A stretch of 64,000 bases of DNA from Bdellovibrionales bacterium (lineage in GTDB: Bacteria; Bdellovibrionota; Bdellovibrionia; Bdellovibrionales; UBA1609). The stretch covers positions 124,001-188,000 of the forward strand of contig JADJNU010000001.1 of assembly GCA_016714165.1 (NCBI GenBank). Direction: 5' to 3'. The stretch's first letter is position 1, and every line of letters begins with the position of its first letter. Below are positions 16,784-26,373 of the stretch, one piece after another. The position numbers and the translations under genes were made by a program. Below the pieces are notes generated by a model that saw nothing but the letters and a program-made list of their open reading frames with translations, was not told the origin of the DNA and ran no database searches.

Positions 16784-17668
16784 ATGTACAGTATCGACAG
16801 GTGGGCTCTCGCTTTTTTAGTTTGGTCAAATTTTCCAATTCTTCCTATTGAGTTCGTCGGCTTGCGAGAAAAACTCAAAGATGTGGCCCCAGTCGACTGG
16901 GGAAGGCTTGAGATTTGGTCCCTGTTGCAGCAAGAATTTTTTGTGGCTCAGCCTTTTTGGTATGAGCAACTGGCGTCCTTTGTGAGCAGGGCTCAGTCAC
17001 TACAACTTCAATTGTTGCTTTTTGGTGAAGCTGGCTATCCTCGGATGTTTTACGATTTGAGTCTTCCTCCTTTAGCAATGACTTGGCTTGGTCAATCTGG
17101 TTGGCAGGACGGTGGTCACTTTGCGGTTGTTGGAAGTCGTGAGATCACCCCTCAATCAAAGCGTTGGATGGAAATACATTTGCCGAAGGTTCTCAACCAA
17201 TATCCCATCTTACTTCTGAGCGGAGGAGCTCGCGGAACAGATCAGGCCGCACACGCCATTTGCCTAAGATTACAGATGGCAACGGTTTGCTTTTTGCCAA
17301 GCGGTCTTTTGAACCCGTATCCTCAGGAAATCAAAAAGTGGCTCGGCGCAATTGTTGAGGGAGGAGGGGCTGTCGTAAGTCCATTTGCACCACTTCAAGG
17401 GATGCGCAAACAATTTTTTTATTTGAGAAACCAGCTCATTGCGAGTCTTTCGGGATTGGTTCTGGCTATTGATGGTCGACGCCGAAGTGGAACCATGATT
17501 ACGGCACGTGCGGCGATGGAAATGGGGAGAGCTGTAGCTATCTTGCCGCAGCATCCACTTCACTCCAATTCATTGGGCGGACTTGATTTGCTTTACGATG
17601 GAGCTTTTCCATTGCGAGATCACTTGGATTTGGAGGCACTTTGTCGGTTGTACGTAAGGCGCTTGTAA
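16784..17668 (+). CDS. dprA: DNA processing protein DprA
   Basis: DprA loads RecA on incoming single-stranded DNA in natural transformation. The 294 residues contain the Rossmann-like core: AVVGSREITPQSKRW, LLSGGARGTDQAAH, VCFLPSGLLNPYP, then the F-x-x-R-N motif (FFYLRNQLIASLS) and RRSGTMITARAAMEMGR. The tail is GGLDLLYDGA. The N-terminal SAM-like part is short. ATG at 16784 has no clear Shine-Dalgarno, so the exact start is uncertain. The gene stands convergent to lptF with 31 bases between the stops. Together with the comEC fragments it points to a transformation pathway. Confidence 0.93.
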   Translation: MYSIDRWALAFLVWSNFPILPIEFVGLREKLKDVAPVDWGRLEIWSLLQQEFFVAQPFWYEQLASFVSRAQSLQLQLLLFGEAGYPRMFYDLSLPPLAMTWLGQSGWQDGGHFAVVGSREITPQSKRWMEIHLPKVLNQYPILLLSGGARGTDQAAHAICLRLQMATVCFLPSGLLNPYPQEIKKWLGAIVEGGGAVVSPFAPLQGMRKQFFYLRNQLIASLSGLVLAIDGRRRSGTMITARAAMEMGRAVAILPQHPLHSNSLGGLDLLYDGAFPLRDHLDLEALCRLYVRRL

Positions 17669-17699
17669 CCCGACCGATGAAACAGTTAATTCTCGTTTT

Positions 17700-18812
17700 T
17701 TAGCTCTTGGCCGCTCGTCGCAAAGTCCAAAAGCTAAGCCCAAGAAAAATCAAGTTTGTCAGCCAAATGACAGAGGGGACAGGTAAAGTACTGTTCTTCG
17801 CCATGTTCTCCAAAGAAATATAAACAATCCAATAGCTCACAATGACTCCAAGACAAATGGCAAAACTACCACCCTGTGCTGATCGTCGATTTGTTGAAAT
17901 GCCAAACCCCATGCCGAGCAAGGCGAAAATTAAGCAGGCGGCAGAGAGGGCAGATCGTCGATGAAATTCAATTTCAAGCTTGCGCCTCTGTTCTTGATTC
18001 AGTGTTGTTTCGCCGAGTTCAGAGCGAATGTCCCTTAAGGAATAGGAAAGCAGGGATTTTTTCTTTTCTTCAACAGTTGCCGGATCAAACAGATTGATAT
18101 CGTAGGATTTGAAGTGGATTTTAGTATAGGCAGCATCATTTGTTCGATGAATGTCTCCATCAATCAAACGGAGCAACGCCGCATTTCCATCTTTCTGTTG
18201 GCTCTGAAGAATCTGACCCTCTCTTGCAATAATTGTGAGGGGCGAAGCGGAGTCGCGCTCATCAAATATGAACACCTTATTAAGGCGGCCCTCTTTCGAG
18301 TTGACCTGACTCGCGTAAATCACCATATCAAAGAAGCCTTCAGAAAAAACTCCCTCTCGGATAGTCGCACTGGCCTTGAGTCGACTCAAATCTGTTATCA
18401 TCAGCTCAAATTGGCGATTGCCCCAAGGGGCCAAATAGAACGCCGTTTCTGCCGAAATAGAGGCTGTGAGCATTCCTAGTACTATCGCTGGGATACTGAG
18501 GTGTTTTAAATTCAATCCGAGACTCTTCATCGCGACGATTTCAGAGTCTCCGCTCATGCGGCTATAGGTGAGAAGGACAGCAAAGAGGAGACTCATTGGA
18601 AGAATAATGGGCAGGAAGCTGATGCAAAGAAAAAACATCATCTGTAAGACGTCATAGAGTCTGACGCCGTGAACAAGGACAAATTCAGTTAGGCGCAGCG
18701 TTTGGAACATGAGCAGAATAAAAATGAAAACGACAGCGCCCAAGATGAGGCCTGGCACCATTTCTACCAAAATATACAGAACGGCCAAACGGGCTCGAAA
18801 AAAGCCTAACAA
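17700..18812 (-). CDS. lptF: LPS export permease LptF/LptG
   Basis: LptF and LptG form the inner-membrane permease that extracts LPS for transport by LptB energy. The 370 residues have three N-terminal membrane helices, including ILPMSLLFAVLLTYSRMSGDSEIVAMKSLG, whose R/E-rich segment after the helix is the coupling region contacting LptB. A periplasmic beta-jellyroll of about 170 residues follows, and three C-terminal helices end the protein. The start is TTG at 18812 following AAGG. LptF and LptG cannot be told apart here with confidence. kdsA next to it is also on the minus strand. Confidence 0.9.
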   Translation of the reverse strand: MLGFFRARLAVLYILVEMVPGLILGAVVFIFILLMFQTLRLTEFVLVHGVRLYDVLQMMFFLCISFLPIILPMSLLFAVLLTYSRMSGDSEIVAMKSLGLNLKHLSIPAIVLGMLTASISAETAFYLAPWGNRQFELMITDLSRLKASATIREGVFSEGFFDMVIYASQVNSKEGRLNKVFIFDERDSASPLTIIAREGQILQSQQKDGNAALLRLIDGDIHRTNDAAYTKIHFKSYDINLFDPATVEEKKKSLLSYSLRDIRSELGETTLNQEQRRKLEIEFHRRSALSAACLIFALLGMGFGISTNRRSAQGGSFAICLGVIVSYWIVYISLENMAKNSTLPVPSVIWLTNLIFLGLSFWTLRRAAKS

Positions 18813-18880
18813 GAGACATCCTTATCAATTTTGTCAGAGGAGAGGCTCGACCAACCCCCTTCTCTCACTATCAAATTTGC

Positions 18881-19783
18881 CTAGACAGGTTCGATCATAC
18901 CGACTTTTTCAGGAGATCCAATTGCTTTGCGAACTTTCAAAGCCATTTGGACCAAATTTTCAAAGTGTTTGAGATTTAATTGAGAGGCTGCATCGCATTT
19001 GGCTTCCATAGGACGAGGGTGGGTTTCTATAAAAAGAGCGTCACTTCCAGCTGCGACGGCGCCGAGAACCAGATGAGGCACGAAGCGCGGCTCACCTCCG
19101 GCGGGGTCAGCACTTGAAATTCCATAAAGTCTAATAACATGGGTCGCGTCGAAACAAACGGGTGCTCCCAGCTCTTGCATGACGGGAATGGACCTCATGT
19201 CGGCGACCAGGCGATTATATCCGAAACAGGCTCCCCTTTCTGTAAGGAGAACATTTTTATTTCCGGTTGAACGAATCTTCGAAACAGCCCCATTCATGTT
19301 TTCGGGTGCAAGAAACTGTCCCTTCTTAACATTAATAGGTTTGCCAGTTTCTCCGCAAGCGATGACCAGAGAGGTCTGCTGGCACATGTAGGCTGGAATC
19401 TGAAGAACATCGACGTGCTCGGCAACCATAGCGACGTCTTCCGTGCGATGAATGTCGGTAAGAACGGGTAAGCCAAATTCCTTGCGGACGTTGGCTAAAA
19501 TCTTTAGACCATCCGTAGCCATTGGTCCTCTCCAGTTTTTTTCACTCCCTCGATTGTCTTTTTCAAAACTGCTCTTAAAAATCAGTCCGACTCCCAGCCT
19601 TTGGCTGATTTCGGCTAGGGCACGAGCCGTTTCGTTGATGAGTTCCTTGCTATCAATCACACAGGGCCCAGCAATGAGAGCTAACCCGTGCCCCTTACCA
19701 ACAGCAATATCAGGTCCGCGTGGACTAGGGACGCGAAATTCACGAGCTGGCAAACTGATTGTTTCGATTTTCTTCATTTCCAT
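18881..19783 (-). CDS. kdsA: 2-dehydro-3-deoxyphosphooctonate aldolase (KDO-8-P synthase)
   Basis: This enzyme condenses arabinose-5-phosphate with phosphoenolpyruvate to give KDO-8-phosphate for the LPS inner core. The 300 residues show LIAGPCVIDS, IFKSSFEKDNRGS, GLPVLTDIHRTEDV, DVLQIPAYMCQQT, INVKKGQF and VCFDATHVIRL. The Cys in AGPCVIDS is the metal ligand of the metal-dependent KdsA class (the metal-independent E. coli type has Asn there), so this enzyme is predicted metal-dependent. ATG at 19783 follows AAAGGACA. It lies upstream of lptF in the same direction, with 68 bases between. Confidence 0.96.
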   Translation of the reverse strand: MEMKKIETISLPAREFRVPSPRGPDIAVGKGHGLALIAGPCVIDSKELINETARALAEISQRLGVGLIFKSSFEKDNRGSEKNWRGPMATDGLKILANVRKEFGLPVLTDIHRTEDVAMVAEHVDVLQIPAYMCQQTSLVIACGETGKPINVKKGQFLAPENMNGAVSKIRSTGNKNVLLTERGACFGYNRLVADMRSIPVMQELGAPVCFDATHVIRLYGISSADPAGGEPRFVPHLVLGAVAAGSDALFIETHPRPMEAKCDAASQLNLKHFENLVQMALKVRKAIGSPEKVGMIEPV

Positions 19784-19987
19784 GGGTGTCCTTTCGAAAA
19801 TTCCATATTGACCTGCTTTGGTAGTCCTTTGCTCAGCACGGCGCCAAACGAAGTCTACTCTCCAGTATTCATATGATAGACTAAAGATTTAATATTGAGT
19901 GTCAATTCTGTCAAAGAACCAGATGCTATTTTCTGTCAAAGGTCTTCTTGTTGACCACTTGCTTCTTCGTGCTCGATAATAACGAAT

Positions 19988-20809
19988 ATGATGCGCGTGC
20001 TATTGGTAATTGATGATTATGGGGAAATGGTATACCTGCAGATCCTGCTGAAAAAGTTGGGTTTTGATGTTGATACTGCCCAGTCTCAGCGAGCATTCAC
20101 CACAAAACATCTCGGTTTCAATCCACAGATCATCATTGCGACCGCTGATGGCCGCCGAGTAAATGGAATTGAAATAGCAGAAGGACTCAGGCGTCGCCAA
20201 GGGTTCCCGAAAGTTATTTTGTTGATACCTTCCGGCATGGATCGAGGGATTGAGGTCGCTGATCTCCTTAATGTGGATGGAGCCGTTGAAAGCCCGGTCA
20301 ACGTGCAAAGGCTTTTGGAATTGATTTCGAGCGTCGGAGGAATTGAATCCCATATTTTAATGGATAAGTACGTTAAGATGCGGGCGAATCTCCAGCCTGA
20401 TGAAGAAGGGGATTTGGCCATTATCAAAGGAGATTCTTTTTTCTTGGATAAGTCTGTTGTTCAGTCGAGGCCATCGCATGAGAAGGATTCGGCCCCCGAG
20501 ACTAACGATCGACCCCGCTTTGAGGTCGTTGGTGGGCTCAGCAAAGAGCCTGGTGCGCCGGAGAATATTGACGCTGTCCTTGGGTCTCCCTCTCCAATCA
20601 ATCTTTCTTTGGAGGTGAGGGAGGCGCGATTCAAGAAGTACCTCAGCGAATTACCTGATTCAAAACACCATGGTTTCTCTCGTGACAAAGTGACTCAGGC
20701 CAGTCGAGAAATCCGTCGCACCGAAAACCAGGTGATCTTGACCGAACTGGAAGAGGAGCGTCGGAGCTTCGTTTCATCCTTATTTTCTTTGAGAAAGAAA
20801 TCCAAATGA
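19988..20809 (+). CDS. Degenerate response-regulator receiver protein
   Basis: This encodes 273 residues. The first 115 residues have a receiver fold: VLLVIDDYGEM with the acidic pair, then beta3 as PQIIIATADGRR and beta5 as VDGAVESPVNV. At beta3 the phospho-accepting Asp is replaced (IIIATADG), and at beta5 the conserved Lys before Pro is Ser (ESP). The domain therefore probably does not take a phosphoryl group in the normal way. The remainder, about 150 residues, is polar and disordered, with a charged helix at the C-terminus (TELEEERRSFVSSLFSLRKK). It may act by protein-protein contact. It is convergent with the large response regulator at 20833-22779. Confidence 0.8.
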   Translation: MMRVLLVIDDYGEMVYLQILLKKLGFDVDTAQSQRAFTTKHLGFNPQIIIATADGRRVNGIEIAEGLRRRQGFPKVILLIPSGMDRGIEVADLLNVDGAVESPVNVQRLLELISSVGGIESHILMDKYVKMRANLQPDEEGDLAIIKGDSFFLDKSVVQSRPSHEKDSAPETNDRPRFEVVGGLSKEPGAPENIDAVLGSPSPINLSLEVREARFKKYLSELPDSKHHGFSRDKVTQASREIRRTENQVILTELEEERRSFVSSLFSLRKKSK

Positions 20810-20823
20810 GGCATTTGGTCATT

Positions 20824-20841
20824 AAGTCCTAACTAGGACTT
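20824..20841. terminator. Hairpin between convergent genes
   Basis: AAGTCCT at 20824-20830 pairs with AGGACTT at 20835-20841 around a 4-base loop, followed on the plus strand by TTCCCC. It sits between the stops of two convergent regulator genes and overlaps the second gene's stop codon. The stem is only 7 bp and GC-poor, so termination is plausible but weak. Confidence 0.4.
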
Positions 20842-22779
20842 TCCCCTTCCGGCCTTTCCCTTGTTATTAAAAAACATTCCCACGATGCTGGTTAGGTCGC
20901 CGGAGCTGTTGTTTCGTCTCAGAACCGCTTCCAATCCCACCAGTTCTCGTTTTGCCGGGGTGAGAGACGGGTCCATGGTGAGAGCGTGATTAAAGTAGGT
21001 GTAAGCTTTGTCAAACTTTCCAGTCATCTTTAGGTAAAGACCCTTGACGAACATGTAAACTGCCGTGTGCCGTTCATCGGGAGGGATATGATTGAGCTGG
21101 TATCCAACTTCATCGATTTGCCTTTCCTTTCCTGTCTCGCCAGGACCATTTTTGATCTTTGCCCATAACAGATAAATCAAAAAGTCAGTCCGATTTTTTC
21201 GCGTCTGACTGATTTGTTGAAGAATTTCGAGAGCCTTTTGATAGGTTCCGCGATGCAAAAGTCTCACGGCTTCCTCAAATTGTGACTCGTCCCGAAGCAA
21301 GCCATGTGCATCGCCCGTCGATAGTTCATTGAGATATCGTTCGCGGCGGCTTGATTCTCGCAGTACATCATAAGCCTCGGCAATTCTGGCAAAGACTTTT
21401 GTTTGGAGATCTTTAATGCGTTGAGGTACGGACTGTTCGAGCTTGTCAGGGTGAAGCACTTTGGCCAAGTCTAGATAAGCTCTGTTAATTTCCCGATCTT
21501 TCGCCTTTTGGCTAATCCCAAGGATCTCAAAATGATTTTGTGCCTTGCCTTCATTGATCATATGGGTGAGTCGCTTTTCCTTGCCATCATAGTCGATAGA
21601 ATTAATAGGTCTGGTATCGAAAACCAGAATTCTCTCTAAAAAGAGAAAGTGCAGTGCTCGAAGAGCTTTGTGCTCTTGACCCGAAAAGAGATTTAAAATT
21701 TCCTGAAGAGTTTTGGAATTATCAACCATCTTTAACAGGCCTGGAACAAGGTTCAATAGCGATTGTCCCTTTAATATTTCATATCGACTCTTTTCAGCGC
21801 CAAACCTAACGGAGTATTCTAGCCAAGGAGTGTAAAAAGCCCGTAACCAGTTGACGGTTAGTTTTGAGATGACCCAATCATTCAAGAGAGTCGTCAGAGC
21901 CGACGAATCAATTGCTTCGGGACTGCCATTAACGGGGTGTTCATGAAAGCTGACTTGGACTGATGTATCTTGAATCGTTTTGCTGAGGCGAATGGCAGAT
22001 TGTTCGCGTCGAATAAGGGAAATGGCATGGGGGCTTAAGGCATTGGCTTCAACGAGTCTCTCTCCTATTGGCTTGTCGCTTGTTCCGCTCAGGCCAGTTG
22101 TGACCTCCTCATTCGAGGCGAACCCGTGTTCAACCAATAAGACTCCAAAATAGGAGGTTCTATCCTGGATATTTACTTGGGTGATTTTTCCTTCAGAGAA
22201 AGTGACAGAAGAGGCTCCCCCATCGGCAGTAATGATATTGAGATCTCCACTCACTGTTGTCCCGATTAAAAGCGAATAGACAAAAGGGAGATCAAAGCCA
22301 TGAATGCATTCCGTTTCTTCCAGAGCCTCAAGGCGTTCCTTGAGGGAATGAGACTCCTTGGTCATGAGGAGAAAAAGACGGTCCCTCTCCTGTTCCACAA
22401 GATCTCCAAAGGCCGCTTCAACTGCATCAACTAGCGTTATTGAGTCAAAGGGCTTTGAAAAAAATCCCAATGCCTTTGTCTTTCGTATTGCATCATTTAT
22501 GAAGCTTCGATCCTTAAAAATCCCACTGATCAAAAGGATCTTGAAGCTTTCCCCGGCACTTTCACGAAATGATTCAGCTAACTGCACTCCATTCATTCGA
22601 GGAAGCATACAGTCCAAAATGACAACTGGATATTCATTGATTTTAAAGGCAGATTCAGCTTCCTCGACAGAAGAAGTCAATCGGCAGGGGTATCCGGCTC
22701 GTTTGAATGCCTCTTCGATTGATCGACCAAATATCTGGTCGTCTTCAACGATAAGAATCTTAATATCTTGCTTTAACAT
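20833..22779 (-). CDS. Response regulator with PATAN-like, J-domain and TPR parts
   Basis: This encodes 648 residues from the ATG at 22779, chosen because receivers normally start just before ILIVEDD; the frame is open 51 codons further upstream. Residues 1-120 form a receiver with phospho-acceptor Asp in VVILDCMLP and Lys in FFSKPFD. About 150-240 resembles the DUF4388/PATAN domain (SGDLNIITADGGASSVTFSE, GKITQVNIQDRTSYFGVLLV). Around 410-480 is a J domain with the HPD motif (AKVLHPDKL), which would stimulate a DnaK-type ATPase. The last 150 residues contain TPR helices (AVRLLHRGTYQKALEILQQI, YLKMTGKFDKAYTYFNHAL). The chain receiver-PATAN-J-TPR implies phosphorylation-controlled chaperone recruitment. 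Confidence 0.88.
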   Translation of the reverse strand: MLKQDIKILIVEDDQIFGRSIEEAFKRAGYPCRLTSSVEEAESAFKINEYPVVILDCMLPRMNGVQLAESFRESAGESFKILLISGIFKDRSFINDAIRKTKALGFFSKPFDSITLVDAVEAAFGDLVEQERDRLFLLMTKESHSLKERLEALEETECIHGFDLPFVYSLLIGTTVSGDLNIITADGGASSVTFSEGKITQVNIQDRTSYFGVLLVEHGFASNEEVTTGLSGTSDKPIGERLVEANALSPHAISLIRREQSAIRLSKTIQDTSVQVSFHEHPVNGSPEAIDSSALTTLLNDWVISKLTVNWLRAFYTPWLEYSVRFGAEKSRYEILKGQSLLNLVPGLLKMVDNSKTLQEILNLFSGQEHKALRALHFLFLERILVFDTRPINSIDYDGKEKRLTHMINEGKAQNHFEILGISQKAKDREINRAYLDLAKVLHPDKLEQSVPQRIKDLQTKVFARIAEAYDVLRESSRRERYLNELSTGDAHGLLRDESQFEEAVRLLHRGTYQKALEILQQISQTRKNRTDFLIYLLWAKIKNGPGETGKERQIDEVGYQLNHIPPDERHTAVYMFVKGLYLKMTGKFDKAYTYFNHALTMDPSLTPAKRELVGLEAVLRRNNSSGDLTSIVGMFFNNKGKAGRGKS

Positions 22780-22968
22780 CAGTGGCTTATCGGTCGGATG
22801 CAGAATTGAGCTGAGGAATGATGGATTAATATTCCAAACTCTTTGGTTTCGTCCCTTCTTGACTTTATAAGTTTGTATTTCATATTGTGTCGGTTGGGAT
22901 GCGAGTGTCTTTTCGTGTCGGAAGTGTGTCATTTCGCTACAAATATTTCGGTTTGCTGAGGAGGATAT

Positions 22969-23289
22969 ATGGGGACTAAAGGTGTAACGGACAGTGACTT
23001 TGATAGTGAAGTATTAAATTCAAGCGTTCCAGTGCTCGTTGATTTTTGGGCTGAGTGGTGTGGTCCTTGCCGGGCCTTGGCTCCAAAATTGGAAGAAATA
23101 TCTAATGAGTTGGGGGCTAAGCTCAAAGTATTAAAAATGAACGTTGATGAAAATCCGACTATGCCTGTTCGCTATGGAGTTCGCGGTATTCCAACGATGA
23201 TTATTTTTAAGGGTGGCAAGCAAGTGGGGCAGGTTGTTGGCAATCTTCCCAAGGATGAGATTGTAAAAATAGTTTCTCAGCATATGTGA
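22969..23289 (+). CDS. trxA: Thioredoxin
   Basis: This encodes 106 residues with the active site WCGPC (Cys31, Cys34), the cis-Pro loop GIPTM and the VLVDFWAEWCGPCRALAP core. Thioredoxin reduces cytoplasmic disulfides using NADPH through thioredoxin reductase. There is no signal peptide, so it is cytoplasmic. ATG at 22969 follows GAGGAGG. It is divergent from the large response regulator and convergent with rodA (20 bases between stops). Confidence 0.97.
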   Translation: MGTKGVTDSDFDSEVLNSSVPVLVDFWAEWCGPCRALAPKLEEISNELGAKLKVLKMNVDENPTMPVRYGVRGIPTMIIFKGGKQVGQVVGNLPKDEIVKIVSQHM

Positions 23290-23309
23290 GTGACCAGCCG
23301 GGGTCGTTT

Positions 23310-24431
23310 CTAAAACAAATAGCGGCGGAAGGCGACCGAAGAAATAAGGCCAAGTCCAGTCATAATCGAGAGAGTCCCCGTTCCTCCATAAGACAGGAGG
23401 GGCAAGGGGATTCCAACGATCGGGAGAATGCCAATCACCATCCCAATATTGATGAATACATGCCAGAAAACGTATGAAACCACTCCCACGACAATGAGGG
23501 CCCCAAATTTATCTTTTGCCTGGCTCGCGATTCTCACCGCCATGAGCAGGAGTACAATAAAGAGACCGAGAGTCAGCATGCTCCCGATGAATCCGTGTTC
23601 TTCGCTCAGAACAGAAAAAATAAAATCGGTGTGCCGTTCAGGCAAAAATTCCAACTGTGACTGAGTCCCTTTGCGAAATCCCTTGCCGAGGACTTTTCCA
23701 CTGCCAACGGCTATCTTTGATTGAATGCTGTTGTATCCGGCACCACGTGGATCTCGTCCTGGATAGAGGAAAGTGAGGATGCGGTTCTTTTGATATTCTT
23801 TGAGTCCGAAATTCCAAATGACGGGTGCCGCAATTGTGGCCGTCACAAGGCCTACGATGAGAATGGTTCGGCTCACCCGAACAAAGGCGACCATGGTAGA
23901 AAAAACTGCAACCAACAGAAGTGCAGTGCCCAAGTCTGGCTGTCTCACGGTTAGGACAAACGGGATGAGAAGGAGGAACGCAGGGATTATTAAATCCTTA
24001 AACTTCAGGCCGTCACTCTGACTTTTCGTTGAAAAATATTTTGCGAGCACAATAATCAGGACAAGTTTCATTGTCTCAGAAGGTTGGTAGTGAAAAAAAC
24101 CAAGATTAATCCATCGCTGAGCGCCAAGTGCTGTGCGGCCAAAAAAAGCAACAACGACGAGACTGAGAACATTGATGCCATAAAGGGCGAAAGCAATACG
24201 GCTGAAAATTTGATAGTCAATAAGAGTCGCTACAAAGAGGATCGCCCACCCTCCCAGCAGCCAAATAATCTGATTGATAAAGAGGCGGTTGGTTCCAATG
24301 TCATTCACTCCGTGCGTTGCGCTATAAAGATTAATCAGGCCAATGAAATTAAGACCTAAAATAACGATGAGAAAACTAATATCCAAGCGACGAAAAAATG
24401 TCCTTTCTTCGACTTGCAGAGCTGTTTTCAT
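23310..24431 (-). CDS. rodA: Rod-shape SEDS glycosyltransferase RodA
   Basis: RodA polymerises peptidoglycan glycan strands in the elongasome together with PBP2. The 373 residues have about ten membrane helices. SEDS signatures are visible: QRWINLGFFHYQPSE, RQPDLGTALLL, LEFLPERHTDFIFSVLSEE, and the C-terminal GIPLPLLSYGGT. ATG at 24431 follows GGAGG at 10 bases. It is the last gene of mreC-mreD-mrdA-rodA; its partner mrdA upstream is disrupted. Confidence 0.96.
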   Translation of the reverse strand: MKTALQVEERTFFRRLDISFLIVILGLNFIGLINLYSATHGVNDIGTNRLFINQIIWLLGGWAILFVATLIDYQIFSRIAFALYGINVLSLVVVAFFGRTALGAQRWINLGFFHYQPSETMKLVLIIVLAKYFSTKSQSDGLKFKDLIIPAFLLLIPFVLTVRQPDLGTALLLVAVFSTMVAFVRVSRTILIVGLVTATIAAPVIWNFGLKEYQKNRILTFLYPGRDPRGAGYNSIQSKIAVGSGKVLGKGFRKGTQSQLEFLPERHTDFIFSVLSEEHGFIGSMLTLGLFIVLLLMAVRIASQAKDKFGALIVVGVVSYVFWHVFINIGMVIGILPIVGIPLPLLSYGGTGTLSIMTGLGLISSVAFRRYLF

Positions 24432-24483
24432 TTCTCGGTTGCCTCCCTAAAGGATCTGACTACTTGGTTCGATTCGCGGCTAC

Positions 24484-26373
24484 TTATTCGATTATATCCT
24501 CTGTGTCCACTTGTGACGGAGGTTTGGTATTTGATTTCATGCCCTTATTCTCCGCTTCTTTGATTCTCTCAGGATGATATTTTTTCATGTAGGCGAGGAT
24601 CACATCTCTCACTATGGGTGCTCCCCCAGTAGAACCATGACAGGCATGTTCGGCGAGTATGGCCACTGTTATCTCTGGCTTGTCTGCCGGGGCAAAGCCC
24701 ACAAACCACCCGTGATGGCGTTGATTAAAGGGTCTTAGCTCACACTTGTCATAGATTTGTTCAGCTGAATAGGACCGCATTTGGACTGTGCCAGTTTTTC
24801 CGGCCATCTCAACTCCTGGAATTTTCCACCACCTCGCTGTGCCACGCTCACCATTTGCCACCCTCCAGAGCCCTTTTTTTACCGCTTGAAATGTACTCTT
24901 ATCTATAGCAACCCCATCTTCATTGGGGATGCTGGCATCGCGTACGAGTTCCGGCTCGAAATCAGCAATCAACTCGTTATCTTGGTTAATGATCTTTTTG
25001 ACGACGAAAGGTTTGTAAAGCGGACCTTCTTGGCCAATTGCGGAATAGGCCATGGCCATCTGAAGAGCATTTGTCAGGACATAGCCTTGGCCGATCGCAT
25101 TGCTTAGATTTTCACCTGGCTGCCACTCTTCTCCGAGGTTTTTAAGTTTCCATTCCCGAGATGGCATCAGTCCTGGGACTTCATTTGAAAGTCCGATTCC
25201 CGTCAATTGTCCAAGTCCCAGCAGTTTTGCGTACAGTGCCATTTTATCAATTCCTAAGGAAATACCCATTTTGTAGAAAAAGACATTTGAAGACCTTTCT
25301 ATCGCTTCTGAAAGAACCACGTTCCCATGGCCTCCCTTCTGATGGTCATGATAGACCCTGCGTCCAAAGCGGATAGATCCCGGGGCATTTATCACTGTCG
25401 TTGGGGTGATTATTTTTTCTTGGATTGCTGCCAAGGCGACAAATGGTTTAAAAGTTGAGCCAGGTGAATAATGGTCCTGAATGACCTTGTTGCGGAGAGG
25501 TCTAAAGGGATCATTGACCAGCTTGCCCCACAGTTCGGGAGAAATTCCTGTGGAGAAACTATTGGGATCGTAAGAGGTGTATTCACCCAAGCAAGGACTT
25601 CGCCATTGGATTTTAGAGCGACGAGGCTTCCAATTCGGCTTCCGATATGATCCTCGCGATTCATTGCTTTAAAGGCAGCGTCCTGAATGTCACGATCAAT
25701 GGTCAATATGAGATTGTTCCCGGGAATTTCGTCTTGAGGTTTAAAGCCGAGTGTTCTCGGACTCTCCGTCTCTGCGCGGCGTCCTCGAGCATCAACCTCC
25801 ACGATCGAAATACCATCGAGACCGCGAATATATCTTTCCCAAACTTCTTCAATTCCACTCTTTCCTATCATGTCGCCCTGATCATTTGATCGTTTCGTTG
25901 ATATTTAAGCCGGGATGATCGAGGCGAAGAAGTTTCAGGCGGAAGACGTCCTCAATGCTGAGGTTTTCTTTGATTCTGACCGGACGAAAGGGACCATTTT
26001 TGGCCCGACTTCGCTTGACCAAGGCAATGATATTGGTTGGCATCATTCCCAATATTGGTCCTACAACTCGGGCGGTCTCTTCGAGGTTGGTTGCGTACTG
26101 GGGAGAAATGGTTGCCTCAAATCCCGGCAGGTTGTCGACCAAAACGCGTCCCTCTCGATCGAGCAAGAGACCTCTTGGAGCCGGAATTTTAGTCTCCTTA
26201 ATGAGGTTTTTTTCGGAGAAGTCTCTCAATTCGGTACCCATAATAATTTGCAAATACCAGAGACGAACAAAGATAGTCAGACCGGAAGCTATGATGAGGA
26301 TATAGATGTGTCGATAGCGGGGGGCGAATGCCTTGGCTTCCTCTTCCTCATTTGCAACAAATTTACTGCTCAT
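24484..26373 (-). pseudogene. mrdA: Penicillin-binding protein 2, frame broken twice
   Basis: PBP2 is the elongasome transpeptidase. Three open segments in sequence make up one PBP2. The first (ATG at 26373, ending 25882) has the membrane anchor and the pedestal up to LDHPGLNINETIK. The second (to about 25580) starts at GDMIGKSGIEEVW and reaches EVLAWVNTP. The third (about 25578 to 24484) carries YDPNSFS onward with the active motifs STFK, SSN and KTGT. Between the first and second, some 30-40 residues typical of this family (the YPYG...HVIGY block) are absent and a frame change occurs near 25880, where GATCA is repeated three bases apart. Between second and third a single base is missing near 25578. 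Either the gene is inactive or the sequence has errors. It overlaps the mreD stop by 11 bases. Confidence 0.85.
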
